A DNA stretch of 32,145 nucleotides from Planctomycetota bacterium (GTDB taxonomy: Bacteria > Planctomycetota > SZUA-567), in the NCBI GenBank assembly GCA_031254915.1, contig JAIRTL010000071.1, forward strand, positions 1-32,145. Direction: 5' to 3'. The notes beneath the pieces are model-generated. The model searched no databases. It was not told the origin of the DNA and was given only the letters and a program-made list of their open reading frames with translations. Positions 21,885-29,667 of this stretch are shown here, in pieces. Positions within the stretch are counted from its first letter, which is position 1. Each line of letters starts with the position of its first letter. The position numbers and the translations under genes were made by a program.

Positions 21885-22229
21885 CTACCGGCGGGTGAAC
21901 ACCGCTTGCCGCGTGCCGCCGGGCGGCAGTCCGGGCCTCATCGCGGCCGCCCGGATCACGACATCGCGCGGCGGCAGCGAAATTTCCTCATAGCCGCTTT
22001 CGACCCGGACGCCGTTCGCCGGTCCCGGCGCGGTGCCGTCCAGCGTATAGACGAGTTCCGCCCCCGCCTCGGCGCGGATCACCACCGTCACCCGCGCGTT
22101 CAGTGGATATTCGCCGCCCGCCGGCTCGATCATCGGCGGCGGCGGCGAGCGCCTCGGCGTTCCGGCTTCGGCCGCCGCGAAGCATGCGGCAAGAAGGGAA
22201 ATGGCGATAAGAAGCGTGCGCGGTTTCAA
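21885..22229 (-). CDS. small lipoprotein with chitobiase C-terminal-like (CHB_HEX_C) domain
   Basis: 114 residues. I choose the TTG at 22229 as start (AGGA about 8 nt upstream), because it directly yields a signal sequence KPRTLLIAISLLAAC. The lipobox Cys is C16; cleavage at AEA-G by ordinary signal peptidase is the alternative. The mature part has PMIEPAGGEYPLNARVTVVI, then ELVYTLDGTAPGPANG, the Y-T-x-D-G pattern of the chitobiase/beta-hexosaminidase C-terminal (Fn3-associated) domain, a small beta-sandwich often fused to surface proteins. No enzyme domain is present. It would sit on a membrane facing the periplasm or outside. Role unknown. Repeat copy F lies between it and typA. Confidence 0.65.
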   Translation of the reverse strand: MKPRTLLIAISLLAACFAAAEAGTPRRSPPPPMIEPAGGEYPLNARVTVVIRAEAGAELVYTLDGTAPGPANGVRVESGYEEISLPPRDVVIRAAAMRPGLPPGGTRQAVFTRR

Positions 22230-22245
22230 TCGGGCATCCTGGGCG

Positions 22246-22302
22246 CGATTCGGAATTGCGGCAATGGGGGCGGATCGCGACTCCGGACCGTGAACGGCAT
22301 GA
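22246..22302 (+). repeat. dispersed intergenic repeat, copy F (shortened, type-1 right module)
   Basis: A compact copy: GATTCGGAATTGCGGCAATG, GGGGCGGATCG, then the CGACTCCGGACCGTG and GAACGGCATGA segments. The left and right modules are joined with most of the middle missing. Positions 22278-22302 are identical to 7136-7160. The right edge is 14 nt from the typA stop. Confidence 0.78.
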
Positions 22303-22315
22303 ATGTGGAGCGATG

Positions 22316-24169
22316 CTATCCGGAAGGCTGCTTCTCCGCCGCCTTGGCCGCCAGCCTGGCCTGGCGGTCGAGCTTCCTGCGCTCGGCGTCGGTGCGGACG
22401 CGTTTGCGCATCCGGAGCGACGCCGGCGTCACCTCCAGGAGCTCGTCCTCCTCGATGTATTCCAGCGCCGCCTCGAGGGAGAATTCGCGCGGCGGCGCGA
22501 GGTCGGCGTTGCGGTCGTGCGCGCCGCTGGCGCGGACGTTGGTGAGTTTTTTCTCGCGGCAAACGTTCACCTCGAGGTCGTCCGGGCGCGAGTTCTCGCC
22601 CACGATCATGCCCTCGTACACGTCGATCGCCGGGTGGATGAAAAACTGCCCGCGAAGCTGGAGCGCGTCGAGGGCGTAGGCGGTGGACTTGCCCTGCGAG
22701 GCGGAGACGAGCACGCCGTTGGGCCGGCCCGGGACCTCCCCCTTGAAGGGTTCGTACTCCCAGAAGACGTGGTGCATGACGGCTTCGCCGCGGGTCGCCG
22801 TGAGGAGGCGGCTCCGCAGGCCGATGAGGCCGCGGCTGGGGATGCGGAAGGTGAGGTGGAGGCCTCCGTTGCGGTGTTCCATCCGTTCGACCGCGCCGCG
22901 CCTGGCGCCGACCAGCTCCATCACCTTGCCGCCGGATTCCTCCGGGACGTCGATGGTGAGGATTTCCACCGGCTCCATCCTGACCCCGTCCTCCTCGTGG
23001 AAGACGACGTGCGGCCTGCCGACCGCGAATTCGTGGCCTTCGCGGCGCATGGTTTCGATGACGATGCCCAGATGCAGCAACCCGCGCCCGCCGATGAGAA
23101 ATCCCTCCGGCGTCTGCTCCATGCGCAGGGCGATGTTGCTCCGCAGCTCCCGCTCCAGCCGTTCCTTGAGGTGGCGGCTGGTGACGTACTTGCCCTCGCG
23201 GCCGAGGAAGGGGCTGTCGTTGGCGCGGAATTCCATCGTCAGGGTCGGTTCGTCGATGTGGACGATGGGCAGCGCCTCGGGGCGCTCGGGGTCGGCGATC
23301 GTGTCGTAGATGCCGATGTCCGGAATGCCGGTGATCAGGGCGATGTCGCCGGCGCCGACCTCCCTCGCCGCCTTGCGGCCGATGCCGTCGAAGACCTGGA
23401 CCGTTTCGATGCGCGCGTTTCTCCGCGAACCGTCCCGGAGCATCACCGCCACGTCCATCCTGTCCCGCGCCACGCCGCGGTTGACGCGGCCGATCGCGAT
23501 GCGGCCGACGTAGTCGTTGTAGTCGATGGCGGCGACCTGGAGCTGCAGCGGCCCGTCGGGATCGGCTTCGGGCGGCGGGATTTCCGAGATGATGGCGTCG
23601 AGGAGCGGGCGGCAGCCGGTGGACCTGTCCTCCATTTCGCGCTTGGCCATCCCCTGCCTGCCGGAGGCGTACACCACGGGGAAATCGAGCTGCTCCTCGC
23701 GGGCGTCGAGCTGAAGGAAGAGTTCGAACACCTCGTCCAGCACCTCGTGCGGGCGCGCGCCCGGGCGGTCGATCTTGTTGATGACGACCAGCGGGCGGAG
23801 GTCGGCCTGGAGGGCTTTGCGCAGGACGAAGCGGGTCTGGGGCATCGGCCCGTCGAAGGCGTCGACGAGGAGGAGGACGCCGTCGGCCATATTGAGGACG
23901 CGCTCGACTTCGCCCCCGAAGTCGGCGTGGCCGGGGGTGTCGATGACGTTGATGCGCACGCCCTCGTGGTGGATGGCGGCGTTTTTCGAAAAGATGGTGA
24001 TGCCGCGCTCGCGCTCGATGTCGTTCGAGTCGAGGACGCAGTCCTGGATTTCCTGGTTTTGCCGGAAAACGTGGGTTTGGCGCAGGAGCGCGTCGACGAG
24101 CGTGGTTTTGCCGTGATCGACGTGGGCGATGATGGCGATGTTCCTGAGATGATCGAGACGCTGTTTCAT
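22316..24169 (-). CDS. typA: translational GTPase TypA/BipA
   Basis: A 617-residue ribosome-binding GTPase of normal length. G1 is AHVDHGKT (15-22), switch II/G3 DTPGH (77-81) in NVIDTPGHADFGGEVERVLN, and G4 NKIDRPGARP. The EF-G-like domains III and V follow, and the BipA-specific C-terminal domain is recognisable in QGKSTAYALDALQLRGQFFI and YEGMIVGENSRPDDLEVNVC. It supports 50S assembly and translation under stress, especially cold. The start at 24169 is the obvious Met before the G domain; no clear ribosome-binding site is seen. Transcription is probably separate from dinG, because a terminator lies between them. Confidence 0.95.
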   Translation of the reverse strand: MKQRLDHLRNIAIIAHVDHGKTTLVDALLRQTHVFRQNQEIQDCVLDSNDIERERGITIFSKNAAIHHEGVRINVIDTPGHADFGGEVERVLNMADGVLLLVDAFDGPMPQTRFVLRKALQADLRPLVVINKIDRPGARPHEVLDEVFELFLQLDAREEQLDFPVVYASGRQGMAKREMEDRSTGCRPLLDAIISEIPPPEADPDGPLQLQVAAIDYNDYVGRIAIGRVNRGVARDRMDVAVMLRDGSRRNARIETVQVFDGIGRKAAREVGAGDIALITGIPDIGIYDTIADPERPEALPIVHIDEPTLTMEFRANDSPFLGREGKYVTSRHLKERLERELRSNIALRMEQTPEGFLIGGRGLLHLGIVIETMRREGHEFAVGRPHVVFHEEDGVRMEPVEILTIDVPEESGGKVMELVGARRGAVERMEHRNGGLHLTFRIPSRGLIGLRSRLLTATRGEAVMHHVFWEYEPFKGEVPGRPNGVLVSASQGKSTAYALDALQLRGQFFIHPAIDVYEGMIVGENSRPDDLEVNVCREKKLTNVRASGAHDRNADLAPPREFSLEAALEYIEEDELLEVTPASLRMRKRVRTDAERRKLDRQARLAAKAAEKQPSG

Positions 24170-24235
24170 GGGTTGGGGACGCTTCCTTCCACGCGGCGGC
24201 GATTCCCGCCGCTTGCGGTATGCGGACTTTCGGGG

Positions 24236-24265
24236 AAAACCGGGCCGGCCGCCGCCCGGTTTTTT
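24236..24265. terminator. bidirectional intrinsic terminator after dinG
   Basis: A 10-bp stem AAAACCGGGC / GCCCGGTTTT (24236-24245 / 24254-24263) with an 8-nt loop. It starts 5 nt after the dinG stop on the minus strand; A and T runs at both sides allow termination in either direction. Confidence 0.75.
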
Positions 24266-24269
24266 CCCT

Positions 24270-27107
24270 TCACGCCTCAAGGAACTCCTCGATCGCGTCG
24301 AGAAGCTTTTCGCGGTCGGAGAACGTCTCCGTGTACGCGGGGATGGATTCGCGGAACCACTGGCCGTAGCGCTTGGCGACGATCCGGCGGTCGGCGACGA
24401 TGGCGACGCCGCGGTCGGAATGCGAGCGGATCAGCCTGCCGAACCCCTGGCGGAAGCGGATGACCGCCGAGGGGAGCGAATACTCCATGAAGGCGTTGCC
24501 GCCCTCCGACTCCACCCGTTCGCAGCGGGCCTCGATCACCGGGTCGAACTGCACCCCGAAGGGAAGCCGGGCGATTGCGAGGCAGGAAAGGGCGTCGCCG
24601 ACCACGTCCACCCCCTCCCAGAACGAATGGGTGCCGAGGAGCACGGCGCGGTTGCCCTGCTTGAAGATGGTGGTGATGTTCTCCCGCGATCCGGACCGCC
24701 CCTGGGCGAGGAGGTTGATCCCGTCCCCGAGGAATTCCGTCTCCAGGATGTCGGCGACCCGGGTGAGCATGTCGTAGCTGGTGAAGAGCGCCATCCCCCT
24801 GCCGTCCGAGCGCCTGAAGACCTCGGCGAGGAACACCGCCAGCTCCTCCGAGTAGCCGCCGCCCTTTTCGCCCGGTTCGGGAAGGAACATCGGCGCCGCG
24901 ACCAGGCACTGGTTGCGGTAGTCGAAGGGCGTTCCGGCGTTCAGGGTCAGGAGCTTTCCCGGCTCGATCAGGGAGATCCCCAGCCTGCCGGCGAGGAAGT
25001 CGAAGCGGTTCTTCACGGTGAGGGTCGCGGAGCAGAAGACGATCGAGCGCTTCTTCTGGTAAAGCTGGTCGTGGAGCAGCGGGCCGACTGCCACCGGCGC
25101 GGCCATGGCCCGCACCATCCCCGCCTTCGCGCCGGCGCGCTCGAGCCAGTAGACGTAATCGGCGTTGTCGGCGGCGATGACGAAGGCGGCGTCCTCGGTG
25201 ATCTCGCGGATCCAGCCGGCGGAGGCCTCGAGGTCCTTGGTGAACTCCGTCTGGTAGAAGATCGTCCCCTCGTCGAGTTCGCGGATAAGCCCGCACACGA
25301 ATTCGAGGCCGTGGAGCACCTCCGCCATCCGGGAAAACAGGTCGCGCTCCGCCTCCGCGACCGGGTTCCACAGTTCGGGGCGCTTGTTTTTCGCGGAAAA
25401 GCGGGACGATTCGCCGTTTTTCTTGGCGGCGAGGACGGCGTCGAGCGCGAGGAAGAACGGCTCCGACAGGGAGAGGGACTTTTCCGCCGCCTCGCGGATG
25501 GACCCGATCGCCCCCCGCGCCATCTCGGCCTCGTTCGGGATCGCCGCCTCGGCGGCGGCGAAGCTTTTTTCAATGCTCGACATGAGGCCGGTGGAGCCTT
25601 TGCGCCCGACCCGGTGCAGCCGGTTGAGGGCGGTATGGATGCGGAACTGGGTCAGTTCGACCGTGAGGTGGCCGGTCGCCGCGTCCTCGAGATTGTGCGC
25701 CTCGTCGAAGACGATGTGGCGGTGGTCCGGAAGCGCCGGGCTTTTCGCGCCCAGTTCGGCGAAGACGAGGGAATGGTTCGCCACCACCAGATCCGCCGCC
25801 TGCGCCTCGGCGCGCGCCTTCCACAGGAAGCAGGCGCGAAACTGTTTGCAGGCGCGGCCCAGGCATTCGTCGCCGACGGTGGACAGCTTGCCCCACAACG
25901 GCGCGAAATGCGGCCGGCCGGCGACGATGTTTTCGGAAATGTCGCCCGTCTCCGACCAGACGGACCAGGGAACGAGGTTGAGGAGCCGCATCCTGTCCTC
26001 GCCGTCCAGTTCCGCCTCCATCTGGTCGAGGAGATAGAGGAGCTTGCGCAGGCACAGGTAGTTGCGCCTCCCCTTGAGCAGCGCCGCCTTGAAGTCGAGG
26101 CCCAGCGCCTCCCGCACCAGGGGAATGTCTTTTTCGAACAGTTGCGCCTGGAGGTTTTTCGTGTTGGTGCTGACGATCACGGGCGTTTCGTTGCGGACGG
26201 CGAAATGCGCCGCCGGCGCCAGGTACGCCAGGCTCTTGCCGATGCCGGTGCCGGCCTCGACCATGAGATGCTTCCCGTCCGAGAGGGCGCGCGCGACCTG
26301 TCCCGCCATCTCCACCTGGCCGTCCCGGATTTCATGGCCGGGAAGCGTCCGCGAAAAGGCGCCGTCCGGTCCGAACCAGCCCCGCGCCGTCTCCTCAGCG
26401 ACGCCGTCGTACGTTTCGTCGTCGTCCGGCGGCGGCGACATCGCGAACTGGCCCCGGGTCCGGAAGAGGCGGGGAAATTCCGTCTCCCCGCCAAGACCCC
26501 GCGAAAGCTTTTCGGCGGCGAGGCGGCCGAAAAAGTCCCTGTACGGGTGGCGCGGGTTGGCGGCGAGCAGCCGTTTCATCTCGCCCAGCGCCGCCAGGGG
26601 GATCTCCCTGGCCTGGTCGAGGATTTTTTGCCAGACGAGCGCCAGCATCTCGCAGTCGGCGAGCGCCCGGTGCGCGTCCTTGCCCCGCTCGAGGCCGAAG
26701 ACGTCCTTGAGGACGGCGAGGCTGTGGCTGGGAAGGAAGGGGAAGCAGATGCGCGACAGTTCCACCGTGTCCAGCACCGGATGCTTGAAGCGGTCCTTGG
26801 TGGCGACGCGCAGGAACTGGCGGTCGAAGGCGGCGTTGTGGGCGATGCAGAGCGCGCCTTCCGGCAGGAAGGCGAGGAAATCCTCGAGCACCTCGACCTG
26901 CGGGCGCGCGTCCCTGAGCATGCCGGGGGCGATGCCGGTGAGCTTGATGATGCCGGGCGTGAGCGTGACGCCCGGATTGACCAGCTCCGAAAAACTGGCC
27001 GCCGGACGCCCGTCCTCGAGGACCAGCGCCCCGACCTCGATGATCCGGTCCCTGTACGGATCGGCCCCGGTCGTTTCCAGATCAACCGCCACGACTACCG
27101 GGTACAT
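24270..27107 (-). CDS. dinG: DinG-type helicase fused to a DnaQ-like 3'-5' exonuclease
   Basis: A 945-residue two-part enzyme. Residues 1-165 are a DEDD exonuclease: DLETTG (9-14), AHNAAFDRQFL (89-99), and HRALADCEM. The XPD-like superfamily 2 helicase follows: Walker A AGTGIGKS (285-292), the DEAH box (468-471) and, between them, four cysteines (C352, C415, C420, C426) with spacing fitting the [4Fe-4S] cluster of XPD/DinG. The C-terminal motif V-VI region contains FWEGVDVVGD and IRFRQGFGRLIRSHSDRG. The exonuclease fusion is typical of Gram-positive DinG and not of the E. coli form. It would unwind and trim DNA in repair or R-loop removal. It starts immediately after the parA stop (TGAATG), with GGGGGG upstream, so the two are coupled. 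Confidence 0.94.
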   Translation of the reverse strand: MYPVVVAVDLETTGADPYRDRIIEVGALVLEDGRPAASFSELVNPGVTLTPGIIKLTGIAPGMLRDARPQVEVLEDFLAFLPEGALCIAHNAAFDRQFLRVATKDRFKHPVLDTVELSRICFPFLPSHSLAVLKDVFGLERGKDAHRALADCEMLALVWQKILDQAREIPLAALGEMKRLLAANPRHPYRDFFGRLAAEKLSRGLGGETEFPRLFRTRGQFAMSPPPDDDETYDGVAEETARGWFGPDGAFSRTLPGHEIRDGQVEMAGQVARALSDGKHLMVEAGTGIGKSLAYLAPAAHFAVRNETPVIVSTNTKNLQAQLFEKDIPLVREALGLDFKAALLKGRRNYLCLRKLLYLLDQMEAELDGEDRMRLLNLVPWSVWSETGDISENIVAGRPHFAPLWGKLSTVGDECLGRACKQFRACFLWKARAEAQAADLVVANHSLVFAELGAKSPALPDHRHIVFDEAHNLEDAATGHLTVELTQFRIHTALNRLHRVGRKGSTGLMSSIEKSFAAAEAAIPNEAEMARGAIGSIREAAEKSLSLSEPFFLALDAVLAAKKNGESSRFSAKNKRPELWNPVAEAERDLFSRMAEVLHGLEFVCGLIRELDEGTIFYQTEFTKDLEASAGWIREITEDAAFVIAADNADYVYWLERAGAKAGMVRAMAAPVAVGPLLHDQLYQKKRSIVFCSATLTVKNRFDFLAGRLGISLIEPGKLLTLNAGTPFDYRNQCLVAAPMFLPEPGEKGGGYSEELAVFLAEVFRRSDGRGMALFTSYDMLTRVADILETEFLGDGINLLAQGRSGSRENITTIFKQGNRAVLLGTHSFWEGVDVVGDALSCLAIARLPFGVQFDPVIEARCERVESEGGNAFMEYSLPSAVIRFRQGFGRLIRSHSDRGVAIVADRRIVAKRYGQWFRESIPAYTETFSDREKLLDAIEEFLEA

Positions 27108-27986
27108 TCATTCCCCCCACTGCGGGCGGCGCTGCCAGGTTCCGCGCCCGTCGCCGGCGTCGGGCGGCACCGGCGTCTCCGCCAGAATGTCCCGCTCCAT
27201 CTCCACCTCCACCCGGTCCACGTCGCCGGAGCGTTCCAGGAACTCGGCCGCCACGTCGCGGTAATCCGCCGCGCCGGCGCAGCCGGGGTCGTAGATGTTG
27301 ATCGGCAGCCCGCGGCTCGGGGCCTCGGCGAGGCGGACGTTTTTGCGCACCGCCGTCCGGTACACCATGCCGGGGAAGAACTGCTCGACCTCGGCCTTGA
27401 CTTCGCGCGCCAGCGTGGTGCGGCCGTCGAAGCCGCAGAAGACGACGCCGGCGATGGCCAGACCCGGGTTCGCCGCCTCCGCCACCATGCCGACGGTATG
27501 CATGAGCTGGCTGATGCCGCGCATCGCGAGGTACTCCGCCTGCATCGCGACGACGACGTTCCCGGCGGCGACCAGTCCGGAAACGGTGAGGAGCCCGAGG
27601 CCGGGCGGGCAGTCGATCATGATGTGGTCGTACTGGTCGGCGAGGCCGGACAGGGCTTCGCGCAGCCTCAGGATCCGGTCCCCGGCGGGCGCCAGCTCCA
27701 TTGCCGCGCCGGAAAGGTCGAGGTTGGCGGGCAGGACCTCGAGCCCGTGCACCCGGCGGATGACGACGCGCGGATCGGTGCGGTCGATCAGGACGTTGTA
27801 AACGGAATCCTCGATCGCGTTCGGGTCGATCCCGAGGTGATCGGAAAGGTTGCCCTGCGGGTCGAGGTCGACCAGAAGCACGCGCCGGCCGTGCTCGTTG
27901 GCGACGATGGCGCCGACATTGACGGTGGTGGTGGTTTTGCCCACGCCGCCCTTCTGGTTCATGAACGCCGTCACCGTGGCCGCCAT
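27108..27986 (-). CDS. parA: ParA/Soj family ATPase without an adjacent ParB
   Basis: 292 residues. The deviant Walker A KGGVGKT (12-18) with the signature Lys, Walker A' DLDPQGN (in VLLVDLDPQGNLSDHLGI) and Walker B IMIDCPPGLGLL identify a ParA/Soj ATPase that forms dimers on DNA to position chromosomes or large complexes. GGAGG lies about 5 nt before the ATG at 27986. No parB gene or parS-like motif is adjacent, and dinG follows directly, so it could be the chromosomal ParA separated from ParB or an orphan that positions another cargo. The C-terminal 45 residues after FLERSGD are acidic/Pro-rich and unlike Soj. Confidence 0.88.
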   Translation of the reverse strand: MAATVTAFMNQKGGVGKTTTTVNVGAIVANEHGRRVLLVDLDPQGNLSDHLGIDPNAIEDSVYNVLIDRTDPRVVIRRVHGLEVLPANLDLSGAAMELAPAGDRILRLREALSGLADQYDHIMIDCPPGLGLLTVSGLVAAGNVVVAMQAEYLAMRGISQLMHTVGMVAEAANPGLAIAGVVFCGFDGRTTLAREVKAEVEQFFPGMVYRTAVRKNVRLAEAPSRGLPINIYDPGCAGAADYRDVAAEFLERSGDVDRVEVEMERDILAETPVPPDAGDGRGTWQRRPQWGE

Positions 27987-28032
27987 CGCGCCTCCGCCAT
28001 CCCCGCCGGCGCGCCGTCGGGGAACGCAATTG

Positions 28033-28060
28033 AAAAAAACGTGACCGCCGAGGTCACGTT
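28033..28060 (-). terminator. strong intrinsic terminator between UDP-sugar dehydrogenase and parA
   Basis: Minus strand: AACGTGACC - 5 nt - GGTCACGTT followed by TTTTT (T run 28039-28033). It lies downstream of the dehydrogenase stop (28143) but also downstream of the putative parA promoter, so it may act as a leader attenuator. Confidence 0.8.
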
Positions 28061-28080
28061 CCCTTGTTGCCCCGCCGTGG

Positions 28081-28108
28081 ATTATACCCGGCCCGGCGGG
28101 TGAAGCAA
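28081..28108 (-). promoter_or_regulatory. putative parA-dinG promoter, placed upstream of a terminator
   Basis: Minus strand: -35 TTGCTT (28108-28103), 16-nt spacer, perfect -10 TATAAT (28086-28081). The predicted start is near 28074, only about 14 nt before the terminator stem. Confidence 0.55.
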
Positions 28109-28142
28109 CCAAATACCGCGTCCCGATCCTTCGGCCGCCCGG

Positions 28143-29474
28143 CTACGCCTTCACCACCCTGGCGCGGACCGCGTCGACGCCCGCCATGGCGTTCTTGGTG
28201 TCGACGATCAGCCGCGCCGACTCCCCCAGCATCCGGTAATTCACCTTCGAATGCGCGACCGTGACGACGACGGCGTCGTATTCGGCGAGGGCGGACGCCC
28301 TGAGGACCACCGACTTCATCCCCTTGCCGTCGGCGCCGCGCCCGGCGAGGCGGGGAACGTGGGGGTCGTGGTAATCGACGCGCGCGCCGCCGGCCTCGAA
28401 CATGTCCAGGAGCTTCAGGCCGGGGCTTTCGCGGACGTCGTCTATGTCGTTCTTGTAGGCGACGCCGACGAGGAGGATGCGGCTGCCGTTGAGGCTTTTG
28501 CGCTCGCGGTTCAGTTCCTCGGCCGTGCGGCGCAGCACGCGGTCGGGCATGGCGGCGTTGACTTCGCCGGCGAGCTCGATGAAGCGGGCGGTCCGGCCGT
28601 ATTCGCGCGCCTTCCACAAGAGGTAATAGGGGTCGATGGGGATGCAGTGGCCGCCGAGGCCGGGGCCGGGATAGAACGGCATGTAGCCGAAGGGCTTGGT
28701 TTTCGCCGCCTCCACGACCTCCCAGATGTCCACCCCCATGCGGTCGAAGACGGTTTTCAGCTCGTTGACCAGGCCGATGTTGACGAAGCGGAAGATGTTC
28801 TCCGTCAGCTTGGCCGCCTCCGCCGCCTCCGGCGACGACACCGGCACCACCTCGGGGACGATCTTGCCGTAGAGGAGCGAGGCCAGGTCGAGACAGCGCC
28901 GGGTGAGGCCGCCGACCACCTTCGGCAGGTCGCGGGCGGAATGGCCGGCGCGGGCCGGATCCTCGCGCTCCGGGGAGTAGGCGAGGAAGAAGTCGCGCCC
29001 CGGCTTGAGCCCGGAGCGGGCGAGGAAGGGCAGAAGGACTTCGCGGGTCGTGCCCGGATAGGTGGTGGATTCGAGCGAAACGAGCTGCCCCGGGCGCAGG
29101 GTCGAGGCGACGGCGACGGCGGCCTCGATGATGTGGCTGATGTCGGGTTCGCGTTGCGGGGTGAGGGGCGTCGGCACGGCGATGACGACGGCGTCGGCGG
29201 ACGGGAGGTCCTTGAGGCTGGCGCTGGCGCGGCCGCCCGACTCCCCGATGGCGCGGACGTCGGAGGCGGGGATGTGGCGGATGTAGCGCCGGCCGGCGTT
29301 GATGGCCGCGACTTTGCGGCGGTCGCTGTCGAAGCAGTGGGTCTTGAAGCCGGCCCTGGCGAAGGACACGGCCAGCGGCAGGCCGACGTAGCCGAGGCCG
29401 AGAATGGCCACCACCGCCTCTTTCGACTCGATCCGCCGCGCCAGTTCGGCGGCGCTGTTTCCGCTGTGTGCCAT
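28143..29474 (-). CDS. wbpA: UDP-N-acetyl-D-glucosamine 6-dehydrogenase (WbpA-like nucleotide-sugar dehydrogenase)
   Basis: 443 residues. The N-terminal NAD-binding motif is AILGLGYVGLPLAVSFARAG (23-42). SLESTTYPGTTREVLLPFL (133-151) and FFLAYSPEREDPA are characteristic of the WbpA subgroup. KLTENIFRFVNI contains the catalytic Lys, and GPGLGGHCIPIDP carries the thioester-forming C277. It oxidises the C6 alcohol of UDP-GlcNAc (or a related UDP-HexNAc) to the uronic acid for O-antigen, capsule or similar glycans. UDP-glucose or UDP-ManNAc dehydrogenase activities are the alternatives. The start at 29474 has a G-rich leader (GGGAGGGGGGACG) ending about 8-10 nt upstream. A promoter lies at 29542-29570 and a terminator at 28033-28060, so it is monocistronic. 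Confidence 0.88.
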   Translation of the reverse strand: MAHSGNSAAELARRIESKEAVVAILGLGYVGLPLAVSFARAGFKTHCFDSDRRKVAAINAGRRYIRHIPASDVRAIGESGGRASASLKDLPSADAVVIAVPTPLTPQREPDISHIIEAAVAVASTLRPGQLVSLESTTYPGTTREVLLPFLARSGLKPGRDFFLAYSPEREDPARAGHSARDLPKVVGGLTRRCLDLASLLYGKIVPEVVPVSSPEAAEAAKLTENIFRFVNIGLVNELKTVFDRMGVDIWEVVEAAKTKPFGYMPFYPGPGLGGHCIPIDPYYLLWKAREYGRTARFIELAGEVNAAMPDRVLRRTAEELNRERKSLNGSRILLVGVAYKNDIDDVRESPGLKLLDMFEAGGARVDYHDPHVPRLAGRGADGKGMKSVVLRASALAEYDAVVVTVAHSKVNYRMLGESARLIVDTKNAMAGVDAVRARVVKA

Positions 29475-29541
29475 GGTCGCCCGTCCCCCCTCCCGCGTCC
29501 GCGCGGTTGCATCGTGCCGATCCGCCGCCCCGATGGTCCCG

Positions 29542-29570
29542 ATGATAATGAAACGCCTCCCGGAAGGCAA
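29542..29570 (-). promoter_or_regulatory. sigma-70 type promoter of the UDP-sugar dehydrogenase gene
   Basis: Minus strand: -35 TTGCCT (29570-29565), 17-nt spacer, -10 TATCAT (29547-29542). It is 68 nt upstream of the start codon. Confidence 0.6.
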
Positions 29571-29608
29571 TGGCGACGTCGCGCCGCGGGACGAAACGGG
29601 GGAAATGG

Positions 29609-29637
29609 AAAAAAGCGGCGGCCTCGCGGCCGCCGCT
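29609..29637 (-). terminator. intrinsic terminator of the autotransporter gene
   Basis: Minus strand: the 10-bp stem AGCGGCGGCC / GGCCGCCGCT (29637-29628 / 29623-29614) with a 4-nt loop, followed by a run of six T. It lies 31 nt after the autotransporter stop. Confidence 0.8.
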
Positions 29638-29667
29638 CCCGGTTTCCGTTGTGCGCCGCCGCCGTCG

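Noticed and set aside
24168-28103. A 1311-codon open frame on the plus strand
   Set aside because: It is antisense to typA's 5' end, dinG and parA, and its Arg/Gly/Val/Glu/Asp-rich composition is what GC-rich third positions give on the opposite strand. No domain is seen.
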